Source: Desmodesmus armatus (lineage: Eukaryota; Chlorophyta; Chlorophyceae; Sphaeropleales; Scenedesmaceae). Taken from it: a stretch of DNA of 64,000 nucleotides. The notes under the pieces are model-generated. The model was not told the origin of the DNA, did no database searches, and saw nothing but the letters and a program-made list of their open reading frames with translations. A program made the translations under genes and the position numbers. This document shows positions 26,002 to 37,867 of this stretch, in pieces. Positions within the stretch are counted from its first letter, which is position 1. Every line of letters begins with the position of its first letter. Location: positions 62,001-126,000 of the forward strand of contig VIIQ02000209.1 in assembly GCA_007449985.2 (NCBI GenBank), read 5' to 3'.

Positions 26002-26532
26002 GCTGCAACTGCCAGGACCCTTTCTATTACTTTCTTACCAGTTATTTTTACGATTCAGCATCGAAGGCACCTGTCAAGGCTGGTGCAAGGCGTGTGTCTG
26101 GGATCAGACAAACAGGTGCCGCCCACCCCCCAAGCTCCTGCTGCTGCTGCTGGTGGGGTACAGCGCGCGCTTGTATGACTGCCACTAGGGCGAGGTGATT
26201 GGAGTTGCTGAAGTTTAGTCAAGACGTCGTTACTCTTGTTCTTCTATAGAGGCAGACACAGGGCAGCTGATTGGTGGGTGACAGCAGCAGTCACCAGGAA
26301 GTGTTTGGGGACAGGTCTGCAGAAAGGGGTGCTGCACGACGCCTTAAGAGCTACAGAACGCATTCACATCACCGTATGAAGGCGAGGCGACTTTGTGTGA
26401 GCCTGAAAGCGACTTGAATTTGAACAGGGGCAGTTGCAACTTGTTATATGCCTCGAACAGTCAGCCAGAAGGGGTGCCATCGCACACTGGCACTCCAGTT
26501 TTTGCAATCAACGTTTGGATCAACCCACAAAC
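26002..26532. promoter_or_regulatory. Divergent promoter region between helicase and starch-binding gene
   Basis: The helicase ATG (26,001, minus) and the coiled-coil/CBM gene ATG (26,533, plus) are 531 bases apart in head-to-head orientation, so both promoters and 5' UTRs must lie here. It is poorer in triplet repeats than the flanks. No recognisable TATA box or factor site was identified. Confidence 0.55.
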
Positions 26533-29500
26533 ATGCACAGCAGCTGCAGCATGCAGCTGCATCAGCACCGCTGCAACAGCACCATGCTCTCGTCCTGCAG
26601 CTTGCACGGCAGCTCTGCTAGCCAGAGCAGCAGCTTCAAATTGCATCACGTCCATGGTTTGAAGTCTTACAGACCCGTTGTCGTCAGGGCGGGCAGCAAC
26701 GGGGCAGAAAACGGCAGGCTCACCTCCGAAAAGCAAAGAGAGATAGCGAAGATGCTGCTGCAAACGCAGAAGAACATGCTGGAGCTCAACAACAGCAGGG
26801 TCAAGGTGCAGGAGGAGCTCGCCGTGGCTCACAGACGGATTGCAGACCTAGGTGCGTGCGTTGGAAGCAGATCGGTTTGTGGGAGGATCCGCGTAGAGTA
26901 GGGCCAACGCCGTAGGGACGCATGTTTTCTTACGTCACGAGGTGTTATGTGCTCAAGGCTGAGGGACACACCTTGTGTGTGTCGCTCTTGGCTGGACCAC
27001 CTGGGTGTTTCACCTGGGCACAGCAGAGGGCAGAAAGAGCTGATGCAGATGTAGCCAGCAAATGTAACCCACCATAAAGCAAGCAGTCATACTATGCCAT
27101 CGTCAACCATCCAAAAACCATGCTTCACAACACAGGCTGCACCCGTTGCTCCCATGAAGGTCGGTGATAGCCCTTGTTGTTGAGTGTGCTGGCATGCATG
27201 CGTGCATTTGCGTGTGTGTCCTGCAGAGAGGGAGCTGGAGCGGCTGAAGGTGGAGCAGGCCAGGGAGCAGGTGGGCATGGGTGGGGAGGAAGGGGGGAGG
27301 GTGCATGTGCTGTGGGTGTGGGAGCAGCAGGGCAGGTTACATCGGGGGGGGGGGGGGGGGGAGGCAAGGGTCACCTGTAAGCAGAGGGGGGCTTGGTTAG
27401 AGCAGGCCAGGGAGCAGGTGGGCAGGGTGGGGAGGAGGGGGGGAGGGTGCATGTGCTGTGGGTGTGGGAGCAGCAGGGCAGGTTACTTCAGGAAGGACGG
27501 GGGAGGGGAGGGGGGGGGGCAGGCAAGGGTCACCTGTAAGCAGAGGGGGGCTTGGTTAGAGCAGGCCAGGGAGCAGGTGGGCAGGGGTGGGGAGGAAGGG
27601 GGGAGGGTGCATGTGCTGTGGGTGTGGGAGCAGCAGGGCAGGTTACTTCAGGAAGGACGGGGGAGGGGAGGGGGGGCAGGCAAGGGTCACCTGTAAGTAG
27701 AGGGGGGCTTGGTTGGAGCAGGCCAGGGAGCAGGTGGGCATGGGTGGGGAGGAAGGGGGGAGGGTGCATGTGCTGTGGGTGTGGGAGCAGCAGGGCAGGT
27801 TACTTCAGGAAGGACGGGGGAGGGGAGGGGGGGGGCAGGCAAGGGTCACCTGTAAGCAGAGGGGGGCTTGGTTAGAGCAGGCCAGGGAGCAGGTGGGCAT
27901 GGGTGGGGAGGAGGGGGGGGTGCATGTGCTGTGGGTGTGGGAGCAGCAGGGCAGGTTACATCGGGGGGGGGGGGGAGGCAAGGGTCACCTGTAAGCAGAG
28001 GGGGGCTTGGTTAGAGCAGGCCAGGGAGCAGGTGGGCAGGGGTGGGGAGGAGGGGGGGAGGGTGCATGTGCTGTGGGTGTGGGAGCAGCAGGGCAGGTTA
28101 CTTCAGGAAGGACGGGGGAGGGGAGGGGGGGGGGCAGGCAAGGGTCACCTGTAAGCAGAGGGGGGCTTGGTTAGAGCAGGCCAGGGAGCAGGTGGGCAGG
28201 GGTGGGGAGGAAGGGGGAGGGTGCATGTGCTGTGGGTGTGGGAGCAGCAGGGCAGGTTACTTCAGGAAGGACGGGGGAGGGGAGGGGGGGGGGGCAGGCA
28301 AGGGTCACCTGTAAGCAGAGGGGGGCTTGGTTAGAGCAGGCCAGGGAGCAGGTGGGCAGGGGTGGGGAGGAAGGGGGGAGGGTGCATGTGCTGTGGGTGT
28401 GGGAGCAGCAGGGCAGGTTACTTCAGGAAGGACGGGGGAGGGGAGGGGGGGGGGGGGCAGGCAAGGGTCACCTGTAAGCAGAGGGGGGCTTGGTTAGAGC
28501 AGGCCAGGGAGCAGGTGGGCATGGGTGGGGAGGAAGGGGGGAGGGTGCATGTGCTGTGGGTGTGGGAGCAGCAGGGCAGGTTACTTCAGGAAGGACGGGG
28601 GAGGGGAGGGGGGGGGGCAGGCAAGGGTCACCTGTAAGAGAGAGGGGGGCTTAGGTTGAGCAGGCCAGGGAGCAGGTGGGCAGGGGTGGGAGGGTGAAGC
28701 TTTGTCCTGTGTGTTGGTGCTCTGGTTGTGGGCTGACAGGGAACTTGGAAGAAGGGGGGGGGGGCGTGCGTAGGACCTGCGCGGGAGGAGGGGGTGTGGT
28801 TCAGCATGCCAGGGAGCAGGTGGGCAGGGGTGGCAACAAAGGGGGCTTGGCTTTTGTTTTAGGGAAGGGGTGTGTGCATGTGCTGTGGATGTGGTGTGGG
28901 TGGGTGGGACGCGTGTGGGGGGTGAGGGAGGGGGGGGGGGCAGGGAGCAGGTGGGCAGGGATGGGAAGGAAGGGGGCTTGGCTGTCGTTTTCTGAAGGGG
29001 TGGGGTACATGTTCTGTGAATGTGGTTTGGGTGGGTGGGTGGGACGGGTGTGGTGTGTGGGGGTTTGAGAGGGTGGGGGGGGGGGGGCAGGGAGCAGGTT
29101 GGCCGGAGTGGGAAGGAAGGTGGATTGTCCTTCATATTGGGGAGGTGTGCTGTGGGCATGGGTGGGTGGGTGGGCACGGGGGGGGGGGGGGGGGTGGTCT
29201 GCAGCTAGTATGCAATGCATGTTTCACTGCACAAACCGAACATGCTCACTGTACCAAGTCCTTGAACAGTATCGTGGCCAGATCCAGCGGCTTTATCGGG
29301 ATGCACACCTTGGTGCGCCAGTCATACCTGCGCTTACCATGATGGTGGGCGCAGATTTGACTGATATGACAAGGTGGCCATCTCGCCAAATATCTCGCTG
29401 AATATCTGCGCCCACCATCGCCTACAGAGTTGGCCATCTGCCACAAAAGGCCACCCTCTCTTTGAAGGGCACATCAGCACGGGGTTTATCCCTTTAACCC

Positions 29501-31964
29501 CAAACCTCAACCCAAGACGCAACACACCAGGGACTGAGTTACACATCCCTTCTAGATTGACCTGCCGTGGATGTGATGCAGTGTCCAGTTGAGATCAGTT
29601 GTCCAGCTGCACACTCGACTGCACAATCGTATGACAAGGGTGCATCTCCCAACAGAGAACAGGGAACGGAAGGGAGGGGGGGTGCGTAGACGGGCATGTG
29701 CAGGGGGGGGGGGTTAGTTCAGCATGCCAGGGAGCAGGTGGGATGGGATGGGAATCAAGGGGGCTTGTCCTGCGTGTGGGTGAAGGGGGGGAGGGTGCAT
29801 GTGCTGTGTGTGTGTGTGGGGGGGGGGGCAGGCCAGGGAGCAGGTGGGCAGGTTGTGTGGGGAGGGGGGGGGGGTAAAGGCTGAGCAAGGCCAAGCAACA
29901 GGTGGGTAGGGTTTGCAAACAGAGGGCGGGTGCGTAAGGTGTGGGGGACAGGGTGAAGGTTGAGCAGGCCAGGGAGCAGGTGGGCAGGGTTACTGGCGGT
30001 TTGGGCTGGGAGAGAGGGGCGGGGGGGGGGGGGGGGTTCAGCAGAGGCAGTGTGTATTTTTGTGTGTCTGTGTGTGTGTGTGGGGGGGGGGGGGCAGGGG
30101 ACACGTGGGCAAGTAAAAGGGGGCAGGGAGGCGGCGTGGATTTGGGGGGGGGGGGGTGCGCCTTGCCAGCTTCTGTGCACAAGGGCAAGGGCAGGTGGCA
30201 TGGGTTTGCGCCTTTTGCACGGTTGTATTGGGTGCTGGGGCCATTATTGCTTCAGCAACCATGTGCAAGAACAGTGGGCCTGACTCTCTGTTGTATTGTT
30301 GCTGTTTTGTGTGTGGGGGGGGGAGGGGTGCCGTGTTACCTCTGATTTTGTGCTGCTGCCAGCATTTCAAGCCCCCGCTTGGACCCCTCACACCATTACC
30401 TTTGCTGCCTGTCCCCCCCCCCCCCCTTCACTGCCGCTGCTGCTCTGATTTGCAGCTCACCAAAGCGGAGCAAGCTGCTGCAGCCCCACCAGCAGCAGCA
30501 CCTGCAGCAGCAGCAGCAGCAGCAGCACCTGCAGCAGTACAGGCACCACCTGCACCACAGACACAAGCCCCTCTGCTCCTGCTCCTGCAGCAGCAGCAGC
30601 ACCACCACCACCACCACCAGCAGCAGCACCAGCACCAGCAGCAACTCGCCCTGCAACACCCCCCCAGCCACCCCGCAGCCGCAGCCGCCGCAGCAGCAGT
30701 GGCCACCCCCAGCCCCACAACAGCCGCCGCCTCCGCCGCCGCAGCAGCAGCAGCAGCAGGCACAGCAGCAGGTTGCGCAGGCGGTGGCACCACCCCCTGC
30801 CACAAACCACCACAGCCCCCCACCTCAGCAGCAGCAGCAGCAGGTGGTTGTGCAGCCAGCAGCAGCAGCAGCAGTGGAGCCCCCTAAGCAGCAGCCGCCG
30901 CCGCCCCCTCCCGCCCCCCCTGCGGTGATAAACCTGACATACATCTCAGGCTGGCACAACTGCTTCATACACTACCAAGTCGAGGGCAAATGTGAGTGAT
31001 GGTCAAGCTCTCCTTCTGATTTATATTATATCGATATAATATATATATATATACAAACACAAACATTTACCCTGTCAAACACACTCTTCATGTGACATGC
31101 AATCACTCCTAGCAGGCTCGCATGTATCATTCGTACACGGTGTACACGCACAAAGCTAGGGTATTGAACCTGCGTGAATGCAATTGGCAAGGTAGCTCAA
31201 CACAGCATCAACTGCTGACCACGTGTGTTTGTGTGCTGTGTTTTGGCGTTTTCCACATGCAGCTTGGACGCAGGTCCCTGGTGAGCGCCTGACCACCAGC
31301 AAGCAGGACCACATGGTCAAGACAATCACCATTCAGGTGTGTTGACCCTCACTGACTGAATCAGAGTTGTGGGGGGGGGGGGGGGGACTCCAACAGAGGG
31401 CGCTCACCCACTGGCTCCCGGGGGGTGGGTGGGTGGGTGGGGGGGGGGGGGGGGGCTCACGCCGGGTCCGGGGATGGGGATGGGGATGACACCTGCCGCC
31501 TTCGCTTGTGCCACTGCAACAACAAGATCATCACTATTTCCTAGCACACACGCTGTTGGCATATGACCCCCCCCCCCCTTCACCACTGCACCACTCTCAC
31601 ACCACAGGGCAACAACGTGGAGTTTGTGAAGGCCAAAACCACCATCAACACCACCCACATGTGCCCCCCCCCCTTCCCCCCCCCCCCCCCCCCCCCGTCC
31701 CTAACGCATGTCTTGTACCGCAGGGCAACAAGATGGAGTTTGTGATGACCAACACCACCACCATTCCCCTCACCACCAACCTGCACCTGCGCCCCCCCCC
31801 CCCTTTCACATGTGCTACAGGGCAACAAGATGGAGTTTGTGATGACCAACGGTGAGAATGACTGGGACAGTCCAGGGCGCTACACTGAGAAGCCAAAGAA
31901 CTACGCCATCACAGCACCAGGCAACTACAAACTCAAGAGCGGGAAGCTGGAGCTGCTGCCATAG
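26533..31964 (+). CDS. Plastid-targeted coiled-coil protein with C-terminal CBM25/53 starch-binding module
   Basis: No named homologue is assigned. Exon 1 (26,533-26,851) encodes a Ser/His/Arg-rich leader ending VVVRAG, typical of a green-algal chloroplast transit peptide, then a helical coiled-coil stretch (EIAKMLLQTQKNMLELNN, EELAVAHRRIADL). Exon 2 (27,227-27,270; ERELERLKVEQAREQ) joins in frame. A Q/A/P-rich exon begins 30,456. The C-terminal module is spread over 30,920-30,991 (INLTYISGWHNCFIHYQVEG), 31,263-31,336 (SWTQVPGERL..KTITIQ) and 31,821-31,964 (MEFVMTNGENDWDS..NYKLKSGKLELLP, stop 31,962-31,964). GWxxxxIHY, WTxVPG and the F-xNG-xxWD pattern are those of CBM25/CBM53 starch-binding domains, such as in starch synthase III. 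The CBM frame is +1 to the frame entered by simple exon 2-3 splicing. A starch-granule or pyrenoid-sheath role is inference from architecture. Confidence 0.75.
27241..29970 (+). repeat. Array of about 16 copies of the EQAREQ exon end with donor
   Basis: The last 17-18 bases of exon 2 (GCAGGCCAGGGAGCAG|GTGGGCA) recur near 27,402, 27,562, 27,718, 27,877, 28,018, 28,178, 28,338, 28,500 and 28,660 in a 140-162-bp unit. More diverged copies follow to about 29,100, then another cluster at 29,722-29,965. Each unit carries one or two poly-G runs. Units also contain TTGGTTAG just before the copy, so each could in principle be a 17-nt microexon, although the acceptor context is weak. Confidence 0.92.
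31022..31043. other. 22-bp perfect AT-rich palindrome
   Basis: Centred on ATCGAT, each arm of 11 bases pairs perfectly with the other. It lies about 30 bases downstream of the 5' splice site at 30,991/30,992 and continues into a short (AT)n tract. Confidence 0.85.
31600..31790 (+). repeat. Two upstream copies of the last exon start of the CBM gene
   Basis: The last exon begins GGCAACAAGATGGAGTTTGTG (21 bases; GNKMEFV) at 31,821. Copies with acceptors start at 31,608 (GNNVEFVKAKT) and about 31,725 (GNKMEFVMTNT); the exon homology fades after about 30 bases, before the WDS motif. Poly-C runs separate the units. Confidence 0.85.
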
Positions 31965-31969
31965 AAATG

Positions 31970-32029
31970 CCCGCTTGTGTTGGGTTGTCCTGGTAGCTGC
32001 AGCAGCAACAGCAGCAGCAACAGCAGCAA

Positions 32030-32061
<32 letters not shown>

Positions 32062-32420
32062 GGAGGCATGGTCGCAGCTGCTGCAGGAGGCAGAAGCTGA
32101 AGGATGGTGCTGGTCAGTCAGTGGCGGGGGGGGGGGGGGGCTGCAGCTGTGTTGACGCTGTGTGAGAGGCAGCTGGACAGTGATGCCCGCTTGTATCGAC
32201 TGCCTCGGTGGGGCCGGGCGCATGCCATGGTGTTGTCACTTTCGAGGGCTCGTGGTGAATACCGCGCTAGCCGTGCAGTCAGTCGGTGGTGGTGGTGGTG
32301 GTGGTGGTGGTTGGGCCTTGCACATGCCGCTGTCTACCGCCGCGCACATGCTGCCGTGTTGTCGGTGTACTGATGGCTGCTTCTGTTGGCTTGTCCTGGA
32401 GCTGCTGCCATAGAAATGGG
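31970..32420 (+). repeat. 3'-flank repeat array, left part
   Basis: Degenerate repeat of GCGCATGCCGCTGTGTTGTC, TGTACTGATGGC and CTTGTCCTGG modules downstream of the CBM gene stop. A second GAGCTGCTGCCATAGAAATG at 32,398-32,417 copies the end of that gene's last exon. (CAG)n and (GGT)n tracts are included. The segment from about 32,180 matches 38,490 onward. Confidence 0.75.
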
Positions 32421-32687
32421 GAAGAAAATGTTACACGCAGACACATTCGCCACACATCAATGGCATTGCCTGCCAGGGTTGAACCGGTTGAAACACTAAG
32501 GTGGGGAAAAACCCCGATCCCCGTCAGTGGTTTGCACCACCTACACCAGATAGTAGCCTGATTCAAAGCAAGACAGCAAAGGAGACTTCATTGACATCCT
32601 GAGGCAACACGACAACCTTGTACAGAAGTGGGAAGCAAACAGCTAGGATCCAGCATGCAGCAGCACCAAGAAATACCCCTTGTCAGG

Positions 32688-35600
32688 TCAGATGCCCAAA
32701 GTCAGCCCAAGAAGGCGCGCCCGGCGCACTTTCATCTTGTACAGAGTGTATGCCAACGCAGACTGCTCTCCATGTTGAAACACTGATCGCACACATTCAG
32801 GGTCGTCCAGTACCACAGCATCAGACAGGGGGAAGGCCGGGCAAGCGGCGCGCAAATCATCGTAAACAGGGCACTCCAACAGGAAGTGCTTCAAGTCTTC
32901 CACATTACGACTAGTTCTTGTCCTTGCCAGTACAGCTTGGCGGTGGGCCAGGGTAGCATCCTCTCCACAACACACTCGACACAGGCGGTCAGCACGGGGC
33001 ACAGAGACCCTTCGCTTACGTCCCTGTTCTATTTCAAGGTGGGCTGAACCAATACGCAACTGGGCAAGGTTACGCGCTACATCAAAGGGCAGGCACAACT
33101 TGATATGCGGAGGCGCATCGTCCCTTGAGAAGGGATTGAAGCCAGGATCTAGCGGGTAGACCCATGCATGATGTGTAAGCTTGTGAATGCCGATAGAAGG
33201 GGCGGAACGCGGGTCACCTTGGGTGAGACCTCGCCACCGGGCCCTGAATAGGGCAGCCAGCGCGGCCTGCACTGCAGACTCCTCCCACCTCTGTTGCATC
33301 ACCCAGTCAAGCGACTGCTGCCGCCAGTCACCAGCAAGCAACTGCAACGAGCACATAGTTTGCAGGAAACAAGAGGACCAACACTCCCGACAACCTGCAA
33401 GTGCAAGCGCTACATCCTCACGCCACACACACCCCGCCAGGGATCTCGGCTGATCGTCACGAGCATCAGACAACTTTGTCCACCATCGCGCAGCCAGCAC
33501 CACCCAGTGATACATAATGGGTCGACGATGCATGTCCCTGTACACGACATCAGTGGCAATGCCTTTGATAGACCCAGTCGTGATGCGCAAGAACGATGTG
33601 TGTACCTTCTCGGCCTGGGTATCGTAAGGCGTGTTCTGCAGGCGCTTAGCAAATATCGCGGGTCCCCATATGTGAGATGCATACGAAAGGACTGGCTCAA
33701 CAAGTATATCGAACATTCTGCACTTGATGTCAAACTGAGTCAAACAGGAGCGGCGACAACGGGTCAGCATGGCATGCATTGCCTTGCTGCCAGACACCGC
33801 CAGAGCATCAGAGGCGCCCAGAAGCCCACGGGTCTCATGCACGCGCACACCCAAATAGACGTACTCACTTTGCCGCGCAATCTCGCGCCCTCGATACACA
33901 AGACGGAACCCTGCCGGCACCTTCATGCCCCGCTGGCGGAAACAAACGGCACAAGTCTTGTGCGGGGCAAGATTCACCTCCATCCCAAACAGGTGGCAGA
34001 ACACACTCAACACATCAACAAGCTCCTGCAATTCGCCCTGCTCAAAGCTCAGGAGACCAACGTCATCAGCATACATGACATCTGGCACATGCAGCCCACT
34101 AAGCACCGGCCCTGCCCCTGGCAGCTTATGCCTGAACATGTAATGCAAGAGCTCTATGAACAAGCCAAACAAGAGAGGGCTAAGCTCGCTACCCTGCTTG
34201 GTGCCAGAGGCTGTGGTGAAAACCTCACCCAGCTCACCATTAACGGCCACCTGACAGCAAACACGGTCATACATGGAGATCAGCATGTCCATGAAGGGAC
34301 CATGCACTCCCAATTCGCGACACCGCTCAAGCAAGAGGTCTCGCCTCACCGTATCAAAAGCCTTCTTAAAATCAACAAACACCACATACAAACGCCGCCG
34401 CTGATGCCGGGCCACACTGATGAGGTGGTTGAGCGTGAAGAGTGCATCAAGTGTACCATACCCAGGCCTGAAACCACACTGAGTAGGGGCACGAAGAGAG
34501 AGCAGGGATGCCAGCCGCTCAAAACGCTGATTCATGAGACGCTCCAACAGGCGAGAGAATACATGCGACACAGAAATCCCTCTGTACTGGTCCCTTACCG
34601 CCAAGGCAGCAGGGCTAAGGGACTTCGGCACCGGAACCAACTTGCTGGTGCGCATAACCTCTGGTACACATGCACATGAGAGCATGGCCTGCAACAACCA
34701 CTGCGCACACTCGACCACAACAGGGGAAGCAGGCGCTGCGTCGCCCCCAGAGCCACCCTCTCGGACAGGAGCACATGCCAGCCTCAACAGCTCACCCGTC
34801 AGACCCTGTGAATCAGGGGCTTTGCCTGTCGGCAGAGCCATACACTGTTGTACCTCAGCATATGAGACAGGCTCATTGAGCGCAGCCATGGCAGCTGGGG
34901 CACCCCTAGGGGCTGCCGCATACAACTGGTGTTTGAGAGCCACCTCCTCTGCGCCCAAGGACTGAGGCTCAGGTACCCTCCCCAGAAGATCCCGAAAGTA
35001 CCCTGTCCAAGCTGCCACATCTGTCAGCGGTGTTTGCGGGGGCTGTCCACCAAAAAAGGCCCTCCAGTAATCCTTCTGGGTGTGGCCAAAATATGTTTCC
35101 AACATATCAACCTGGACCCGCATCTCATGCTCCCTCTTTTTGCGCTTACAGCAGCGCTTGTACTCACGGCGCGCAGCCTCAAGGGCCTGCCGTGCAGCCG
35201 GGCAGCCATTGTGAGCCCCATAGACCATCCCTCGGCTCTCGTGCCATGCACCCCATGCCACATCCAACTCCCGCGACAGGCGCCGACACTCTGCATCATA
35301 CCAGGGCTGGTCCCTTCCCGTAGGCTGCACGCCCCGGTCTTGGACGCTCCTGTCCCCCCCAGCACACAACATAAGCTGTTCTGTAAATTGCTGGAGAGCA
35401 TCCTCAACAGGGACATCACCAGACTGCCAAGCTTGCAGCATGGTATGAAAAAAGCCCTCGCGCCGCAAGAGAGCACCAGTGTACCCTGAGCCAGGAGTCG
35501 GACGATACACCCGGCCCCTCCTCCCCCTGCGCGGAACCTCATAACAACGCCTTGGCAAATCAGTGATTGACACATACAGGCCACAGTGATCTTTGGAGGC

Positions 35601-36454
35601 AGACGGCTTGAACGGCAGCACCCGAAAAGACTCCACCAAGCCATACAGGGAGGTGGAAGCGCACGCCAAGTCTACCACACTAGCGCCAACAGAACCAGCA
35701 GACAGTGGGTTAGATACACAAGTGAACTCACCATCCTGATCCCCCGGCGCCCTACCATTGAGCACAACAGAAGACACAGCAAACAAACCCCCAAGGAACT
35801 CCACCGCTCGCGACCGGTTGGGTACCGACAGGTCCATAGAGCTCCTTTGAGGAGGGACACAGCGCAGGTGATGTATTGTGGGCAACACAGAGGGGTCACT
35901 GAGGCCGGGGGGTACTGCCATATTGCTCGGGACGTCACAACTGAGGGTGCCCAGGCGGACATTTAGATCACCCAGCACCAGATGCTTGTCCCCCCTGGCC
36001 TCAGCCTCACGCAACCCAGCAAACAAAGCAGCCAAGGGGTCAGGGTCAACCACCCCTGAAGCATACACCGCTGAACCGGGGGGCTGAAGTAACACACTGC
36101 GACTGTGAACCGGAACGCCGGCACCACCAACCACACGATCCCCGCTGCAGGGTCACTCGCAACACGAAGCCCAGCCCCCAGACTGATAGGGGAATCCCTT
36201 CTGACATACACTGTCACGCCCCCATGGGGCCTGCCACGGGCAGGCCGTGGCCTAACACAGTGATAGACATCATACCCAGGCAAGAGGCCCTCTACATCAC
36301 CCACCGTGTCACTCGTCAACATAGTCTCAACAAACCCGTACACATCACAGTCAAGGTGCTGCTCCACCGCACTAGGAATTCTAGCTGCTGCCATACCCCC
36401 CACATTCTGCACTAGAAGCTGGATATCAGTGGCCTGTGCATCAGGGCTGGTCAA
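32688..36454 (-). pseudogene. LINE ORF2: endonuclease plus reverse transcriptase, one frameshift
   Basis: About 1,255 codons in two frames. Endonuclease: QNVGG near 36,400, the catalytic Glu in YGFVETML near 36,330, GDLNVRLG near 35,960, and the SKDH motif at 35,583-35,600. Reverse transcriptase: FVDFKKAFDT near 34,360, GTKQGSELSPLLF near 34,190, MYADDVG at 34,060-34,078. C-terminal CRVCCG...HFLLECP knuckle at 32,860-32,985. The reading frame shifts by one at a C run (sense) at 36,078-36,083, between FTVAVCYFSPP and the next segment. The element is therefore a single homopolymer indel away from an intact frame, or the assembly has an error there. No ATG precedes the endonuclease start QLLVQNV, so ORF2 translation may depend on ORF1 termination-reinitiation or a frameshift. 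Confidence 0.88.
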
Positions 36455-37830
36455 TACGCGTCTGCATCCAGGCCCGCAAACTCATCCCCCGCCGCTGCTG
36501 CTGCTGCCGCTGCACCTGCGCCCCTAGGGGAGCGGGGCTCCCGTGCCAGCTGCACCCGCTCCCAGTACGAGCGCCCGCTAGGGCCCCGCACCTCCTTTTC
36601 CAGAACAGCCCCTGACCAGCGCACCCTGACACCCCGGGCCTTCAAATCCTTGGCTGTGGGCGTCATGGCCCGCCGCTGTGCTTTCTCCTCCTCATTGAGC
36701 AGCTTCTCCACATACACCGGCTGGCGCTGGTAGGCGAGGCTCGTGCGGGTGCGGCCACCCAGCACTGTGAACTCAAGCTCCTTGCTCCTCAGCAGGATCT
36801 TGTACAGAGCCATGGGCCGCCGGCCAGAGGCCCCACCAGGGGGCTGGTCCCCTGGCCTACCACCTCCAGCCGCTGCTGCTGCTGCCCCGCTCCCCCTGTG
36901 CTGCTCGCCAGCTGCACTGTGTTGTGCCCTGCCGCCGCTGCTGCCAACCCCTGCCCCGGAGCCCGCCCCGCCTGAGCTGCCGCCCGGACCCTTCGGAGCA
37001 TAGACAACTGCCACAGACAGGATGCTGCCCTTGCTGATGGTGCCAGCAGCAGCAAGGGCCTCACCCACCCGGTCGGGGTGCCAGCCAGCTGGCGCCCAAG
37101 CGCCGACAGCACCCTGGGCAGCTTGCTGAGTACGCAGCCGCTGCTGGTCCTCCTGAAGCTCCTTGATGGTGCGCTGCAGGGCTTTCACATCCCGCTTGAG
37201 TTGCGCCTGCTGCATAAAGGCCTGCGCACCCTTGTCTGCGGCGTCCTGCAGCTGCTGGGCAGAGTCGCCGCTGTGGAGGCCGGCCTTCTGCAGGTAACCC
37301 AGGGCTGTCTTGGCGTCGTTACGCACCCCGCGCACTGCCACCCCCAGCTGCTCTGTTGTGGCACCCAGCTGCTCCACCTGGGTGACAAGCCCAGCCACCG
37401 CGGCTGCATCAGCGGGCGTGCTGCCCCCACTGCTTCGCTGCGCTACCGCCCGCTCAAGCCGCTGCAGTCGCTGCTGCAGACCCCTAGTGTCTTCCTGAAG
37501 AGCCAGGGTGTCCCCTGTCACTATCGCACACATCGTAATGTTGCGCTGGATAAGGCCGCTCATCAGCAAGCTGACAGCTGACGTCTCCTGCAGATACTGC
37601 TGCACTGTAGGGTCCTGACCCTGGGGACCCTCCTGCACCTGGCGGCCAAGCTGCTCCAAAGCCTTGAATCGCTCCTGCAGCTGCTGCAATAGCTGAGCCG
37701 GGGAGGCGGAGCTGTCCAAGGGGAGTAGAGGCTGCGTAGGGTCTGTGGGAGGGGACCCTTCCTCTTGCTGCTGCTGCTCCGGCGGCACCTCCTGCTGCTC
37801 CTGCTGCTGCTGGGCTGCGTTGCTTGGTTG

Positions 37831-37867
<37 letters not shown>

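Noticed and set aside
27241..29970. Series of 60-170-residue plus-strand ORFs (VHVLWVWEQQGR repeats)
   Set aside because: They read through the G-rich intronic repeat unit; only the EQAREQ edge is homologous to an exon.
33294..34679. 461-residue plus-strand ORF
   Set aside because: Antisense to the reverse-transcriptase domain of LINE ORF2; no domain of its own.
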